Assembly (NCBI GenBank): GCA_022565355.1
Contig: JAIUMU010000001.1
Span: 434,001-498,000 of the forward strand
DNA from: Idiomarina sp.
GTDB taxonomy: Bacteria > Pseudomonadota > Gammaproteobacteria > Enterobacterales > Alteromonadaceae
DNA: 64,000 nt
Direction of reading: 5' to 3'
The notes below the pieces were generated by a model, which saw nothing but the letters and a program-made list of their open reading frames with translations, was not told the DNA's origin and searched no databases. The position numbers and the translations under genes are program-made. This document shows, one piece after another, positions 1 to 8,213 of the stretch; positions within the stretch are counted from its first letter, which is position 1, and each line of letters opens with the position of its first letter.

Positions 1-1495
1 TCAGATAACCTAAGAAATCAGAATCGTTATCTAAAAAGCGCTTGTGCAGCTCATCTGCCTTTTGCTGTTTATCATGGGGCCGCTCACGGGGATCTTGAAT
101 ACTTAGCCCTGCCACAATAATTAATATTTCCCGAACACTACTAAATTGCTCTGCAGCCAGCACCATGCGGCCCAAGCGCGGATCTACTGGTAATCTACCG
201 AGCGCACGGCCAATGGCGGTTAGCTTCGGCGCTTGGCGCTTGGCCATCTTCTGCATCGCGCCAAGCTCTTCCAGTAAGCGAATACCATCGTTAATAAAGC
301 GCTCATCTGGGCGCTGTAAAAACGGAAACTTACGAATATCACCAAGCTTTAGTGTTGCCATTTGCAGCACTACAGAGGCTAAATTTGTGCGCAGAATTTC
401 CGGATCCGTAAACTCCGGGCGATTAAGGAAATCTTCTTCGCTATACAGGCGCACACAAATACCCGGCCCAAGGCGTCCACAACGCCCGGCACGTTGATTA
501 GCACTCGCTTGTGATATTGGCTCAATTGGTAAGCGTTGCACCTTGGTGCGGTAACTGTAGCGAGATATGCGCGCACTACCTGGGTCTATTACATAGCGTA
601 TGCCTGGAACCGTTAATGAGGTTTCCGCTACGTTGGTCGCCAGTACAATACGCCGCCCTTGATGAGGCTGGAAAATACGGTTTTGTTCACTCGCCGAAAG
701 CCGTGCATACAAGGGCACAATTTCCACCTGCTCACGATGTTCGCGAAAGGTATCTTGTAATGCATCTGCAGCATCGCGAATTTCCCGTTCGCCGCTCAAG
801 AACACCAAGATATCGCCAGGGCCTTCGTGAACTAACGTGCTTGCAGCATCACAAATACCCTGCAATACATCGAGATCATTGTCTTCATCTAACGGCGGTT
901 GATAACGAACTTCCACTGGAAAGGTACGCCCTGATACTTCAATTACCGGAGCATCCTTAAAATGCTGGGAAAAGCGTTCCGTTTCAATGGTTGCGGACGT
1001 AATAATAACTTTCAAATCGGGGCGTTTATCAATTAACTGCCTTAACACACCCAATAAAAAATCAATATTCAGCGAACGCTCGTGGGCCTCATCAATAATA
1101 ATGGCTGAATATTTCTTCAGCAGCCGATCCCGTTGCAGTTCAGCTAGCAAAATACCATCGGTCATCAGTTTAATAGCGGTGTCGGCTGAGGCGGTATCTT
1201 GAAAGCGAATTTTGAAGCCTACGGTTTGCCCTAACGGCTCTTCTAGTTCTTCGGCAATCCGGTTCGCTACAGAACGAGCAGCAAGCCTACGAGGTTGGGT
1301 ATGGCCAATCATGCCGTACTCAGCATAGCCCATTTCCAACAACATTTTTGGTAACTGAGTGGTTTTCCCCGAGCCTGTTTCACCCGCCAACACAATCACT
1401 TGGTGCTCGCTAATGGCCCGCATAATTCGAGCTTTTTCAGCAACTACCGGCAACTGCTCAGGATATTTTATGATGCGTTTTGAAACTTCAGCCAT
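1..1495 (-). CDS. hrpA: ATP-dependent RNA helicase HrpA, 3' end cut off
   Basis: DEAH-box RNA helicase of the HrpA family, which unwinds or remodels RNA using ATP and has been linked to mRNA processing and rescue of collided ribosomes. I translated it by hand because it runs off the left edge; about 498 N-terminal residues are visible. Motif I (GETGSGKT) lies near residues 38-45, DEAH near 135-138, followed by an SAT motif and QRAGRCGR (motif VI). The sequence closely follows E. coli HrpA, but its N-terminus is roughly 80 residues shorter: the helicase core begins within 15 residues of the ATG, and an in-frame TAG lies four codons upstream. The upstream DNA looks non-coding, so the short N-terminus appears genuine. 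The C-terminal helicase-associated and OB-fold regions lie outside the window. Identity is very secure. Confidence 0.96.
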   Translation of the reverse strand, partial: MAEVSKRIIKYPEQLPVVAEKARIMRAISEHQVIVLAGETGSGKTTQLPKMLLEMGYAEYGMIGHTQPRRLAARSVANRIAEELEEPLGQTVGFKIRFQDTASADTAIKLMTDGILLAELQRDRLLKKYSAIIIDEAHERSLNIDFLLGVLRQLIDKRPDLKVIITSATIETERFSQHFKDAPVIEVSGRTFPVEVRYQPPLDEDNDLDVLQGICDAASTLVHEGPGDILVFLSGEREIRDAADALQDTFREHREQVEIVPLYARLSASEQNRIFQPHQGRRIVLATNVAETSLTVPGIRYVIDPGSARISRYSYRTKVQRLPIEPISQASANQRAGRCGRLGPGICVRLYSEEDFLNRPEFTDPEILRTNLASVVLQMATLKLGDIRKFPFLQRPDERFINDGIRLLEELGAMQKMAKRQAPKLTAIGRALGRLPVDPRLGRMVLAAEQFSSVREILIIVAGLSIQDPRERPHDKQQKADELHKRFLDNDSDFLGYL

Positions 1496-1535
1496 AACGG
1501 GAAACTACTTCCTAACCAATCGGTGAACCACAACG

Positions 1536-1569
1536 AAAAAGGCCGCTAAGTTTAGCAAACCTAGCGACC
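1536..1569 (-). terminator. Rho-independent terminator after the CBS gene
   Basis: Read on the minus strand, a 13-bp stem with two G-U pairs and a GCU loop (1541-1569) is followed by five U (1536-1540). It sits between the CBS gene and hrpA, so hrpA is probably transcribed from its own promoter. Confidence 0.65.
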
Positions 1570-1682
1570 CTCTGCGAACCTATATAACCGTTGCAGTGCT
1601 AATTTACGCCATATGATTGCGCCATATAAGAGCGCCGTATAAACATCAACAACGCACACATCAGTATACGTAACATTGCTCG

Positions 1683-2099
1683 TTATCGTTTACCGTGGCC
1701 ATCACGATGATGCAAATCAATAGCGCGCAATACATCGGTGCGGCTGATTACGCCCACAAGCTGTTGTTCATAATCTACCACAGGGTAAACCTTGGGCTTA
1801 TCGGAACCCAAGCTTTGCGCTAAATCCACCACAGCCATATCCATATTCACGGTAAGTACTTGCGCACTCATACAATCTTCAACCGTTGCCGATTGCTCAT
1901 TGTGATAGGTATCTTTGAGCATTTTCACCAAGCAATCTTGCTCCGATAAAAAACCGATTACTTGCTTATTATCATCAACCACCGGGCCACCACTTTGGTT
2001 CGCAGCTACCAACAGTTCTACAGCCTCTTCAATAGGCATTTCCCGCTTAAATTTAAGCGGATGACGATTCATATAATCACAGATTTTAATCGACCGCAT
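1683..2099 (-). CDS. CBS-domain pair protein
   Basis: A 138-residue protein made almost entirely of two CBS domains (about residues 8-62 and 75-132), the module that binds adenosyl ligands such as AMP, ATP or SAM in a cleft between repeats. Typical signatures are seen: GGPVVDDNKQVIGFLSEQD in the first repeat and YPVVDYEQQLVGVISRTDVL in the second. No enzyme or transporter domain is attached, so it is a stand-alone CBS protein of unknown partner, probably cytosolic. It ends in a His/Arg-rich tail (HHRDGHGKR). The gene lies 14 bp after the asparaginase-like gene on the same strand and probably shares its transcript, and a terminator follows it. The ligand cannot be predicted. Confidence 0.88.
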   Translation of the reverse strand: MRSIKICDYMNRHPLKFKREMPIEEAVELLVAANQSGGPVVDDNKQVIGFLSEQDCLVKMLKDTYHNEQSATVEDCMSAQVLTVNMDMAVVDLAQSLGSDKPKVYPVVDYEQQLVGVISRTDVLRAIDLHHRDGHGKR

Positions 2100-2113
2100 A
2101 GGGATTACTCCTG

Positions 2114-3247
2114 TTACTTATAGATTCCAATTTCCATGCCGTTTGCACTCGTTTTTTGGCCGCGGTACATACCTTCAGTGTTAAATGGCATGCTTACATT
2201 ACCCGCTGCATCAAGAATAATTACACCACCGGTACCGCCAACAGGCATCAGTACTTCGTGAATCACGTAGGCACCTGCTTGTTCGATGCTTTCACCTAAA
2301 TATTTCACACGGCTACAGATATCGGCAGCAACTTGATAGCGAATAAAATACTCACCATGACCAGTAGCTGAAACCGCACAACTTTCGTTATCGGCCCATG
2401 TGCCGGCGCCAATAATTGGTGAATCTCCAATACGGCCATATTGTTTCGCGGTCATACCGCCGGTAGACGTGCCGGCAACAATGTTACCCTCTACGTCGAG
2501 CGCCACAGCGCCAACCGTGCCCATATTGAAGGCCGGATCCCAGTTTGCAGAGGCATAGGCTTCATGTGCTGGTAAGGTTGCATTCGTTTGCATATTTTCC
2601 CGCGCACGCTGCAATTGCTCAAAACGATGTTCCGTATTGAAATAGCTGTTGTGCACCATGGCTAAATCTTGCTCTCGCGCAAACGTTTCGGCACCAGTGC
2701 CGCTTAACAATACATGGCGAGAGTTTTCCATTACCGCCCGCGCCGCTTTAATCGGGTTCTGAATCCGTGTTACACCGGCAATAGCACCTGCTTCGCGGCT
2801 TGCACCATGCATAATTGATGCATCTAGTTCATGGGTGCCATCATAGGTGTACACAGCGCCACGACCCGCGTTAAACAGTGGGTTCTCTTCCATCAGCTCA
2901 ATGGCTGCAATTACCGCGTCAACGCTAGAACCACCTGTTTCTAAAACAGCATAGCCAGCAGCAAGCGCTTCCTCGAGCGCCGCTTGAAACTGTGCTTCAC
3001 GTTCAGGGCTCATGCTTTCACGGGTAATAGTGCCTGCGCCACCATGGATCGCTATGGCAATCGGTGTTTCAGAAAAATTAAACTGCTCGGCTGGATCCGG
3101 TGCCCCACCACATGCCAACAAACCGATACTGCTCGCGCCTACCAATACAGGCAGCAACCAACGTTTCACAGAGCGGCGCGATGCCTTAGTTTCAGCACTA
3201 TTCGATTGATGATTAATATATGGCTTACTTGGCGTATTTACTGGCAT
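2114..3247 (-). CDS. Isoaspartyl peptidase/L-asparaginase (IaaA type), predicted lipoprotein
   Basis: N-terminal-nucleophile (Ntn) hydrolase of the plant-type asparaginase/isoaspartyl dipeptidase family, 377 residues. Family signatures: HGGAGT (68-73), the autocleavage site in NMGTVGAVALD, which makes Thr244 the predicted nucleophile, and the substrate-binding GTSTGG (259-264). E. coli IaaA is cytoplasmic or periplasmic and about 320 residues long. This protein has an extra N-terminus: about 28 mostly polar residues, then a hydrophobic stretch and an LLAC lipobox with Cys46. I infer a lipid-anchored envelope enzyme that hydrolyses isoaspartyl or asparaginyl peptides outside the cytoplasm. The start at 3247 is the only one that leaves a positively charged region before the lipobox. 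It probably forms an operon with the CBS gene 14 bp downstream. Confidence 0.92.
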   Translation of the reverse strand: MPVNTPSKPYINHQSNSAETKASRRSVKRWLLPVLVGASSIGLLACGGAPDPAEQFNFSETPIAIAIHGGAGTITRESMSPEREAQFQAALEEALAAGYAVLETGGSSVDAVIAAIELMEENPLFNAGRGAVYTYDGTHELDASIMHGASREAGAIAGVTRIQNPIKAARAVMENSRHVLLSGTGAETFAREQDLAMVHNSYFNTEHRFEQLQRARENMQTNATLPAHEAYASANWDPAFNMGTVGAVALDVEGNIVAGTSTGGMTAKQYGRIGDSPIIGAGTWADNESCAVSATGHGEYFIRYQVAADICSRVKYLGESIEQAGAYVIHEVLMPVGGTGGVIILDAAGNVSMPFNTEGMYRGQKTSANGMEIGIYK

Positions 3248-3442
3248 AGTATCCTCTGAATATTATTAGAATTTTAAAACGAGTGAACACAAACAGCGCA
3301 AAGCGCGAAGGTATTCAACAGTACTACCAACACATTACGATTAAAATGATTATCCTATTATCACCATGCTTGCGGCTCGCATACAAGCCCCCAGCGATGA
3401 TATGCTGTTATCTTCAGTTTAAACTATGAGAGAATTCTCGCC

Positions 3443-4903
3443 ATGCCTAGCCCCTCAATTTATTGGCACGATTATGAAGCCGGTGGTGTAAATCCGCGCG
3501 CCGATCGGCCAATGCAATTTGCAGGCATTCGTACCGATCGTGATTTGCAGATTATCGGTAAGCCTTTGGAAATCTATTGCCAACTCGCTCCCGATTATCT
3601 ACCGCACCCCGAAGCTTGCTTAATTACTGGTATTACACCGCAAAATGCGAATAAGCGCGGTGTACCCGAATGCGAATTCGCCCGCCTTATTCACGCAGAG
3701 TTCAGCCAAGCGGATAGCACTATTGTTGGTTACAATAACATTCGTTATGACGATGAGATGAGCCGCTTCCTATTTTATCGTAATTTTTACGATCCCTACG
3801 GCTATAGCTGGGAGAATAATAACTCGCGTTGGGATTTACTTACTCTAGTGCGCGCCGCCTATGCACTGCGCCCTGAAGGCATTGAATGGCCTTTAAATGC
3901 CGATGGCAACGTGAGTTTAAAACTGGATCAACTTGCACCGGCCAATGGTATCGAGCATAGCAACGCCCATGATGCCATGGCGGATGTATATGCCAGTATT
4001 GAAATGGCGCGGAAAATTAAAACCCAGCAGCCAAAGCTCTATCAGTACACCTTTACCATTCGCAGTAAAAAAGCACTCATCGATTTAGTAAAAACCGCAC
4101 TGGTGAATCAAGCTATGTTGGTTCATGTGAGCGGAATGTTCGGGGCCGAGAATCGCTATGTGCGCTGGGTGTACCCGCTCGCATTTCATCCGGATAATCC
4201 CAATCAGTTAATCGCGTGGCGGCTGGATACCAACCCAGAGCAATGGCGGGATATTAGCGCTGAAGATATCCGTGAGTTACTGTATCAACGCAAAGATGAA
4301 CTTACCGGAGAACGGCCTGGCCTCATTACCATTACTTTGAATCAGTGCCCTTTTCTTGCGCCTGAGAAAACACTAGCGGCGGAGCAAGCAGTAATGGCTG
4401 GCATTGATGTTAATGCAGCGGAGCATTACCGCAATGTGTTAGCGAACGATGCTTCGCTACGCGAACATCTATTATCTGTAATGGTACGGGATGCCAGTAG
4501 CACACCAGCGCAAGCCGATGATGATCACCATGAACGCACCATCGATGCTGATTTAGCACTTTATTCTGGCGGCTTCCTTAGCCAACAAGCACGTACCCAT
4601 GCCCGCATGATTCGCGAAGCGAACCCTGAAGCACTGGCGGATATTAATCTGCCTTGGGATGATACGCGTTTGCCCATCTTGCTATTCCGCTATCGCGCAC
4701 GCAACTTCCCCCACACCCTTAGCCCAGCAGAAATGCATCGTTGGCGGCAACATTGCCAGAATCGTTTAATGCATGGTGAAGATGGCTTCTTAGGTAGTGA
4801 TGAATACATGCTAAAAATCGAACAGCTCGCAGAAGCTCACCAAAATGATCCGCAGAAAATGGCAATTCTTAAAGCGCTTGCGAATTACTTGTTAGAGTTG
4901 TAG
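3443..4903 (+). CDS. sbcB: Exodeoxyribonuclease I
   Basis: Exonuclease I, a 3'-5' single-strand DNA exonuclease of recombination and mismatch repair, 486 residues against about 475 in E. coli. The DEDD nuclease domain starts with HDYE (Asp10 and Glu12 expected to bind metal), continues with ITGITP and GYNNIRYDDE, and carries the third motif in NAHDAMADV. The SH3-like and helical C-terminal regions are also recognisable (LVHVSGMFGA; LLFRYRARNFP). It is transcribed divergently from the asparaginase-like gene, with 195 bp between them. A perfect GAGAATTCTC palindrome (3430-3439) sits just before the ATG, where a Shine-Dalgarno site would be. A strong bidirectional terminator follows. Identity is secure. 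Confidence 0.96.
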   Translation: MPSPSIYWHDYEAGGVNPRADRPMQFAGIRTDRDLQIIGKPLEIYCQLAPDYLPHPEACLITGITPQNANKRGVPECEFARLIHAEFSQADSTIVGYNNIRYDDEMSRFLFYRNFYDPYGYSWENNNSRWDLLTLVRAAYALRPEGIEWPLNADGNVSLKLDQLAPANGIEHSNAHDAMADVYASIEMARKIKTQQPKLYQYTFTIRSKKALIDLVKTALVNQAMLVHVSGMFGAENRYVRWVYPLAFHPDNPNQLIAWRLDTNPEQWRDISAEDIRELLYQRKDELTGERPGLITITLNQCPFLAPEKTLAAEQAVMAGIDVNAAEHYRNVLANDASLREHLLSVMVRDASSTPAQADDDHHERTIDADLALYSGGFLSQQARTHARMIREANPEALADINLPWDDTRLPILLFRYRARNFPHTLSPAEMHRWRQHCQNRLMHGEDGFLGSDEYMLKIEQLAEAHQNDPQKMAILKALANYLLEL

Positions 4904-4961
4904 TGCCAATATAGCCGGCAATCGAGCTAGCTCTGCAATAACCAGCAATAACCAGCAATAA

Positions 4962-4993
4962 AAAACCCCAGCAACCGAAGTTGCTGGGGTTTT
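4962..4993. terminator. Bidirectional rho-independent terminator
   Basis: A perfect 10-bp stem (CCCCAGCAAC / GTTGCTGGGG) with a CGAA tetraloop, flanked by AAAA and TTTT. It lies between convergent sbcB and the first TonB-dependent receptor and should serve both. Confidence 0.9.
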
Positions 4994-5014
4994 CTCGTAT
5001 TGCCTTGTGATCTT

Positions 5015-7969
5015 TTAGAACGTGTAACCTAAGTTCATAAATACTGTCCGGCCAATTTGATCGTATTGAGAGTAAAGCATTGCGTTACCTACAACACGAG
5101 CGCGGCTGCCAAAGCGGCTTCCTTTCGGTGGCTTTTTGTCAAACATGTTACGAACACCTAAGGTCAAGTCCATACCGCTGGCAAACTCTTTGTTCACTGA
5201 GAACGTGTGATATAAAGTTGTTGGCGCACTCGCAACTAAACGAACTTCCTCACCTCTATAGGTACTAAACGCTCCATCTCTATAAAGCGAATCGTTTGAT
5301 ACCTTACTAACGTAACGAATCGAGTAGTTATAACGAAGCGAGTCTCTACTCAAACCAATATTCAACGTACCAGAATGTTTCGGATTTCCTAAACGACCGA
5401 TAGTATTGATTTCAGCACTATCTGGGAACTGACGAAATATCCGTTCAAACTGAATGGTATGGTCTAAGCGAACTCGAAGCGCACCATACGGAGTTTCGTC
5501 CATATAAGTAAACACCACATCAGCACCACGAACCGTTTGCTCAGCAACGTTTACATAACCACCGCGAACCTCGGAAATATTATAGTTACCATTCGTTCCA
5601 TCATTCCGGTCGAACTGCTCACAGAAAGGTTCAGTTTCGAAGTTTTCTGATGTGTAGCAAAGGTTTACAATTGAAGCGCCACCTATATTACTCACTTGAT
5701 CACTAATCACCACATCGTAATAGTCCACCGAACCGCCAAAACGGTTATCTTCAGACGACCAAACTAAACCAATTCCCTCTGATACGGATGTTTCTGCAAC
5801 CAAGCGACCGGCACCGCCCGCGGTGATTGCAGTTGCAGAACCGAAGTCTTGATTATAATCTGATGGAATGCCGTCGGCGATACAGTTTGCACGAACGACC
5901 TCGTTTATGTTTTCGTTATCGCCCCAGTTAAAACAAGGATCAGAGCGTTGATCGAAGAAGCTCGTTTGATCTTTCAGGAACAACTCAAATAATGCTGGTG
6001 AACGGAATGAAGTACCCCGCGAAGCACGAACTCTGAAGCCATTACCAATAGTCCAATTAGCGCTCAATTTAAACGTTTCACCAGAACCGTAGGTTGATAC
6101 ATCGGTGTACCGGGCAGAAGCCGTAAGATCTAACGCTTCCACAAACTTCATATCACGGATTAATGGTGCTTGAATTTCACCGTAAACCGCTTTCGTATTT
6201 GATCTACCTGCAGTTATACCAGCACTTGTCATACCCCAAGAGTTGCCAGCTAAGGTTACCTCACCAGGAGTATCTTGAATTTCATCAGTTTGATATGAAA
6301 TACCAAATGCTGCGGCCAACGTACCCGCAGGCAAGTCAAATAAATCACCAGTCACATATGCGTCAAATGTGTCTTGTTTGTATATCGTTTTACCAGTTTC
6401 ATTATCAAACAAGAAATCACGCGTACCCTGATCAAAATCACCATAGAGATATTCAGGAGTAAAGAATGGAACTAAGTAACACTCTCTTCCTGAAATTGGT
6501 GTAACTGAACCTGCACACGATTCTGGATCGTAGATTGCAAGCTCAGCTCCCATATCTAGCGCGTCTTCCAAGATCACTTTTTGAGCATAGGTACCGCTGT
6601 TCACCGAACGCTGATAAGAAGCATCCCAGTTCCAATACCCGATAGAGCCTTCAAGCCCAAGTACAGCACGCGAATAATCAATAGTGGTCACTGAACCTGA
6701 GTGATCAGTGATTGCTGTAGGATCAATCCATACAAGACCATCCCAACCATCAACTAAGCCCCATGAACCAAGCGGGTTTAATCCTGGGTTCATCCAAAAT
6801 TGGCGATAGCCATTGATAGACGTTTCCCGGCGACTATGCATTAGTTCTGCATACATCGATACATTATTAGTTAAATCATAATCACCTTGGAAATAAACTG
6901 AAGCTGTTTCAGTTTCTGGAACCATTGTTTGCAGATCTAGGAACGGATGTCCGGCATCTAACAATCCATCAGTTTCACGTGAGTAGCCTACTGGGAACCA
7001 ACCCTCTGGAGCGGCAATATCACCTGGTTGCGTTGGATTATAGCCGGGAGTTCCATTCTCACGATTCCAGCCGCTGTAATCAAACGAAGTGATAGTTGCA
7101 GTAAAGTTCGGAGCGCCTGCGTTCCATAGCCACATTCCGTAAGGTAAATCGTTACAATGGAAGTTGCCAGTACGCGGATCAATTGGATCGATTTGCTCGC
7201 CGGTTTCTGGGCTAAACATATATCGCTGACCACACGAGTAGTGATCGCGATCGCCACGTTGAAGCTCTGTTTGTAAATTATAATCTGCTACCGCACGAAA
7301 CGAACCACGATCAAACGTTGTACCCCAGGTACCATTAACACGGAACGTTTCGCCACCGCTCTCGGTTGGCTGGCTCGCGCTAACGTTAATCGAAGATTGG
7401 TCACCGCGTTTAGTGATAATATTAATTACACCCGCAACCGCATCTGAACCATAAAGCGAAGAAGCACCGTCCTTTAAGATTTCCACACGCTCAACAGCTG
7501 ATACTGGTAATGAATTCATGTCGAACGCAGAAACTTGGCCGCGAGTACCAGCAGGCCCCGCGCGTCGGCCATTTAAAAGAACGAGCGTTCTATTGGCACC
7601 CAAACCGCGCATTGAAATTGATTCTGCACCTGCACCACCGGCAGTTACCGAACCAACCGAAAGAGCCGATGTAAGTTGATCTGAACCCGATGCAATCGTA
7701 GCGGTACGCAACAACTCACCAAGGGTGTTAAGGCCTTGCTCTGTTGCAATTTCTGCGCTAATGATATCAATTGGAGTAGCGTTGTCTAAACCATCGGTAC
7801 GAATACGCGAGCCAACAATTTGAATTCGCTCTGGCCGTTCCGTACGCGCTTCCTCTTCTTCTTCGTTTTCGTCTTGTGCATTCGCTGCACCAGCAAATGC
7901 CAACGTTGACGCGGCACCAAATGCCAGCGCCAAGCGAATCGATTTGCTTAGCTTATTATTAGTAAACAT
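5015..7969 (-). CDS. TonB-dependent receptor (paralogue 1)
   Basis: Outer-membrane TonB-dependent receptor of 984 residues, energised by TonB-ExbBD. A signal peptide ends at about Ala31 (AANA|Q) and is followed by a strongly acidic linker, then ERIQIVGSRI, which marks the start of the plug. The plug (about 50-190) shows SMRGLGANRTLVLLNGRR and VERVEILKDGASSLYGSDAVAGVINIITKR. The rest is a 22-strand-type barrel ending in an aromatic residue (NLGYTF), as expected for BAM-dependent insertion. It is of the long form common in marine Alteromonadales, where such receptors take up peptides, glycans or other large ligands. No neighbouring enzyme names the substrate. It is a tandem paralogue of the receptor upstream (8214-11186), with near-identical signal and plug and a more diverged barrel. 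Its start has a Shine-Dalgarno AGGGAG. Confidence 0.95.
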   Translation of the reverse strand: MFTNNKLSKSIRLALAFGAASTLAFAGAANAQDENEEEEEARTERPERIQIVGSRIRTDGLDNATPIDIISAEIATEQGLNTLGELLRTATIASGSDQLTSALSVGSVTAGGAGAESISMRGLGANRTLVLLNGRRAGPAGTRGQVSAFDMNSLPVSAVERVEILKDGASSLYGSDAVAGVINIITKRGDQSSINVSASQPTESGGETFRVNGTWGTTFDRGSFRAVADYNLQTELQRGDRDHYSCGQRYMFSPETGEQIDPIDPRTGNFHCNDLPYGMWLWNAGAPNFTATITSFDYSGWNRENGTPGYNPTQPGDIAAPEGWFPVGYSRETDGLLDAGHPFLDLQTMVPETETASVYFQGDYDLTNNVSMYAELMHSRRETSINGYRQFWMNPGLNPLGSWGLVDGWDGLVWIDPTAITDHSGSVTTIDYSRAVLGLEGSIGYWNWDASYQRSVNSGTYAQKVILEDALDMGAELAIYDPESCAGSVTPISGRECYLVPFFTPEYLYGDFDQGTRDFLFDNETGKTIYKQDTFDAYVTGDLFDLPAGTLAAAFGISYQTDEIQDTPGEVTLAGNSWGMTSAGITAGRSNTKAVYGEIQAPLIRDMKFVEALDLTASARYTDVSTYGSGETFKLSANWTIGNGFRVRASRGTSFRSPALFELFLKDQTSFFDQRSDPCFNWGDNENINEVVRANCIADGIPSDYNQDFGSATAITAGGAGRLVAETSVSEGIGLVWSSEDNRFGGSVDYYDVVISDQVSNIGGASIVNLCYTSENFETEPFCEQFDRNDGTNGNYNISEVRGGYVNVAEQTVRGADVVFTYMDETPYGALRVRLDHTIQFERIFRQFPDSAEINTIGRLGNPKHSGTLNIGLSRDSLRYNYSIRYVSKVSNDSLYRDGAFSTYRGEEVRLVASAPTTLYHTFSVNKEFASGMDLTLGVRNMFDKKPPKGSRFGSRARVVGNAMLYSQYDQIGRTVFMNLGYTF

Positions 7970-8141
7970 GGATATGCTCCCTGGGTGCTTATTGAGCTGC
8001 TTGTGTAGTTATCAGCGTTAATTCTAACTTTGAAGCTAGTTCCTCATATTAATGTTAACGCAACGTAAAGATCAACGTTAAACCGCTTTAAAGCCGGTTT
8101 TATACGATTATTTACATTGATATTGGCTATTTTCCATAAAA

Positions 8142-8169
8142 AAACACCAGCTATTGCTAGCTGGTGTTT
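8142..8169 (-). terminator. Rho-independent terminator after receptor paralogue 2
   Basis: A perfect 12-bp stem (AAACACCAGCTA / TAGCTGGTGTTT) with a 4-nt loop; on the minus strand it runs into seven U. It lies between the two receptor genes, so they are probably separate transcripts. Confidence 0.88.
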
Positions 8170-8213
8170 ATGTTTCATACAAGCTTGTTAACTTTTAATC
8201 GTTCTAATTTAAC

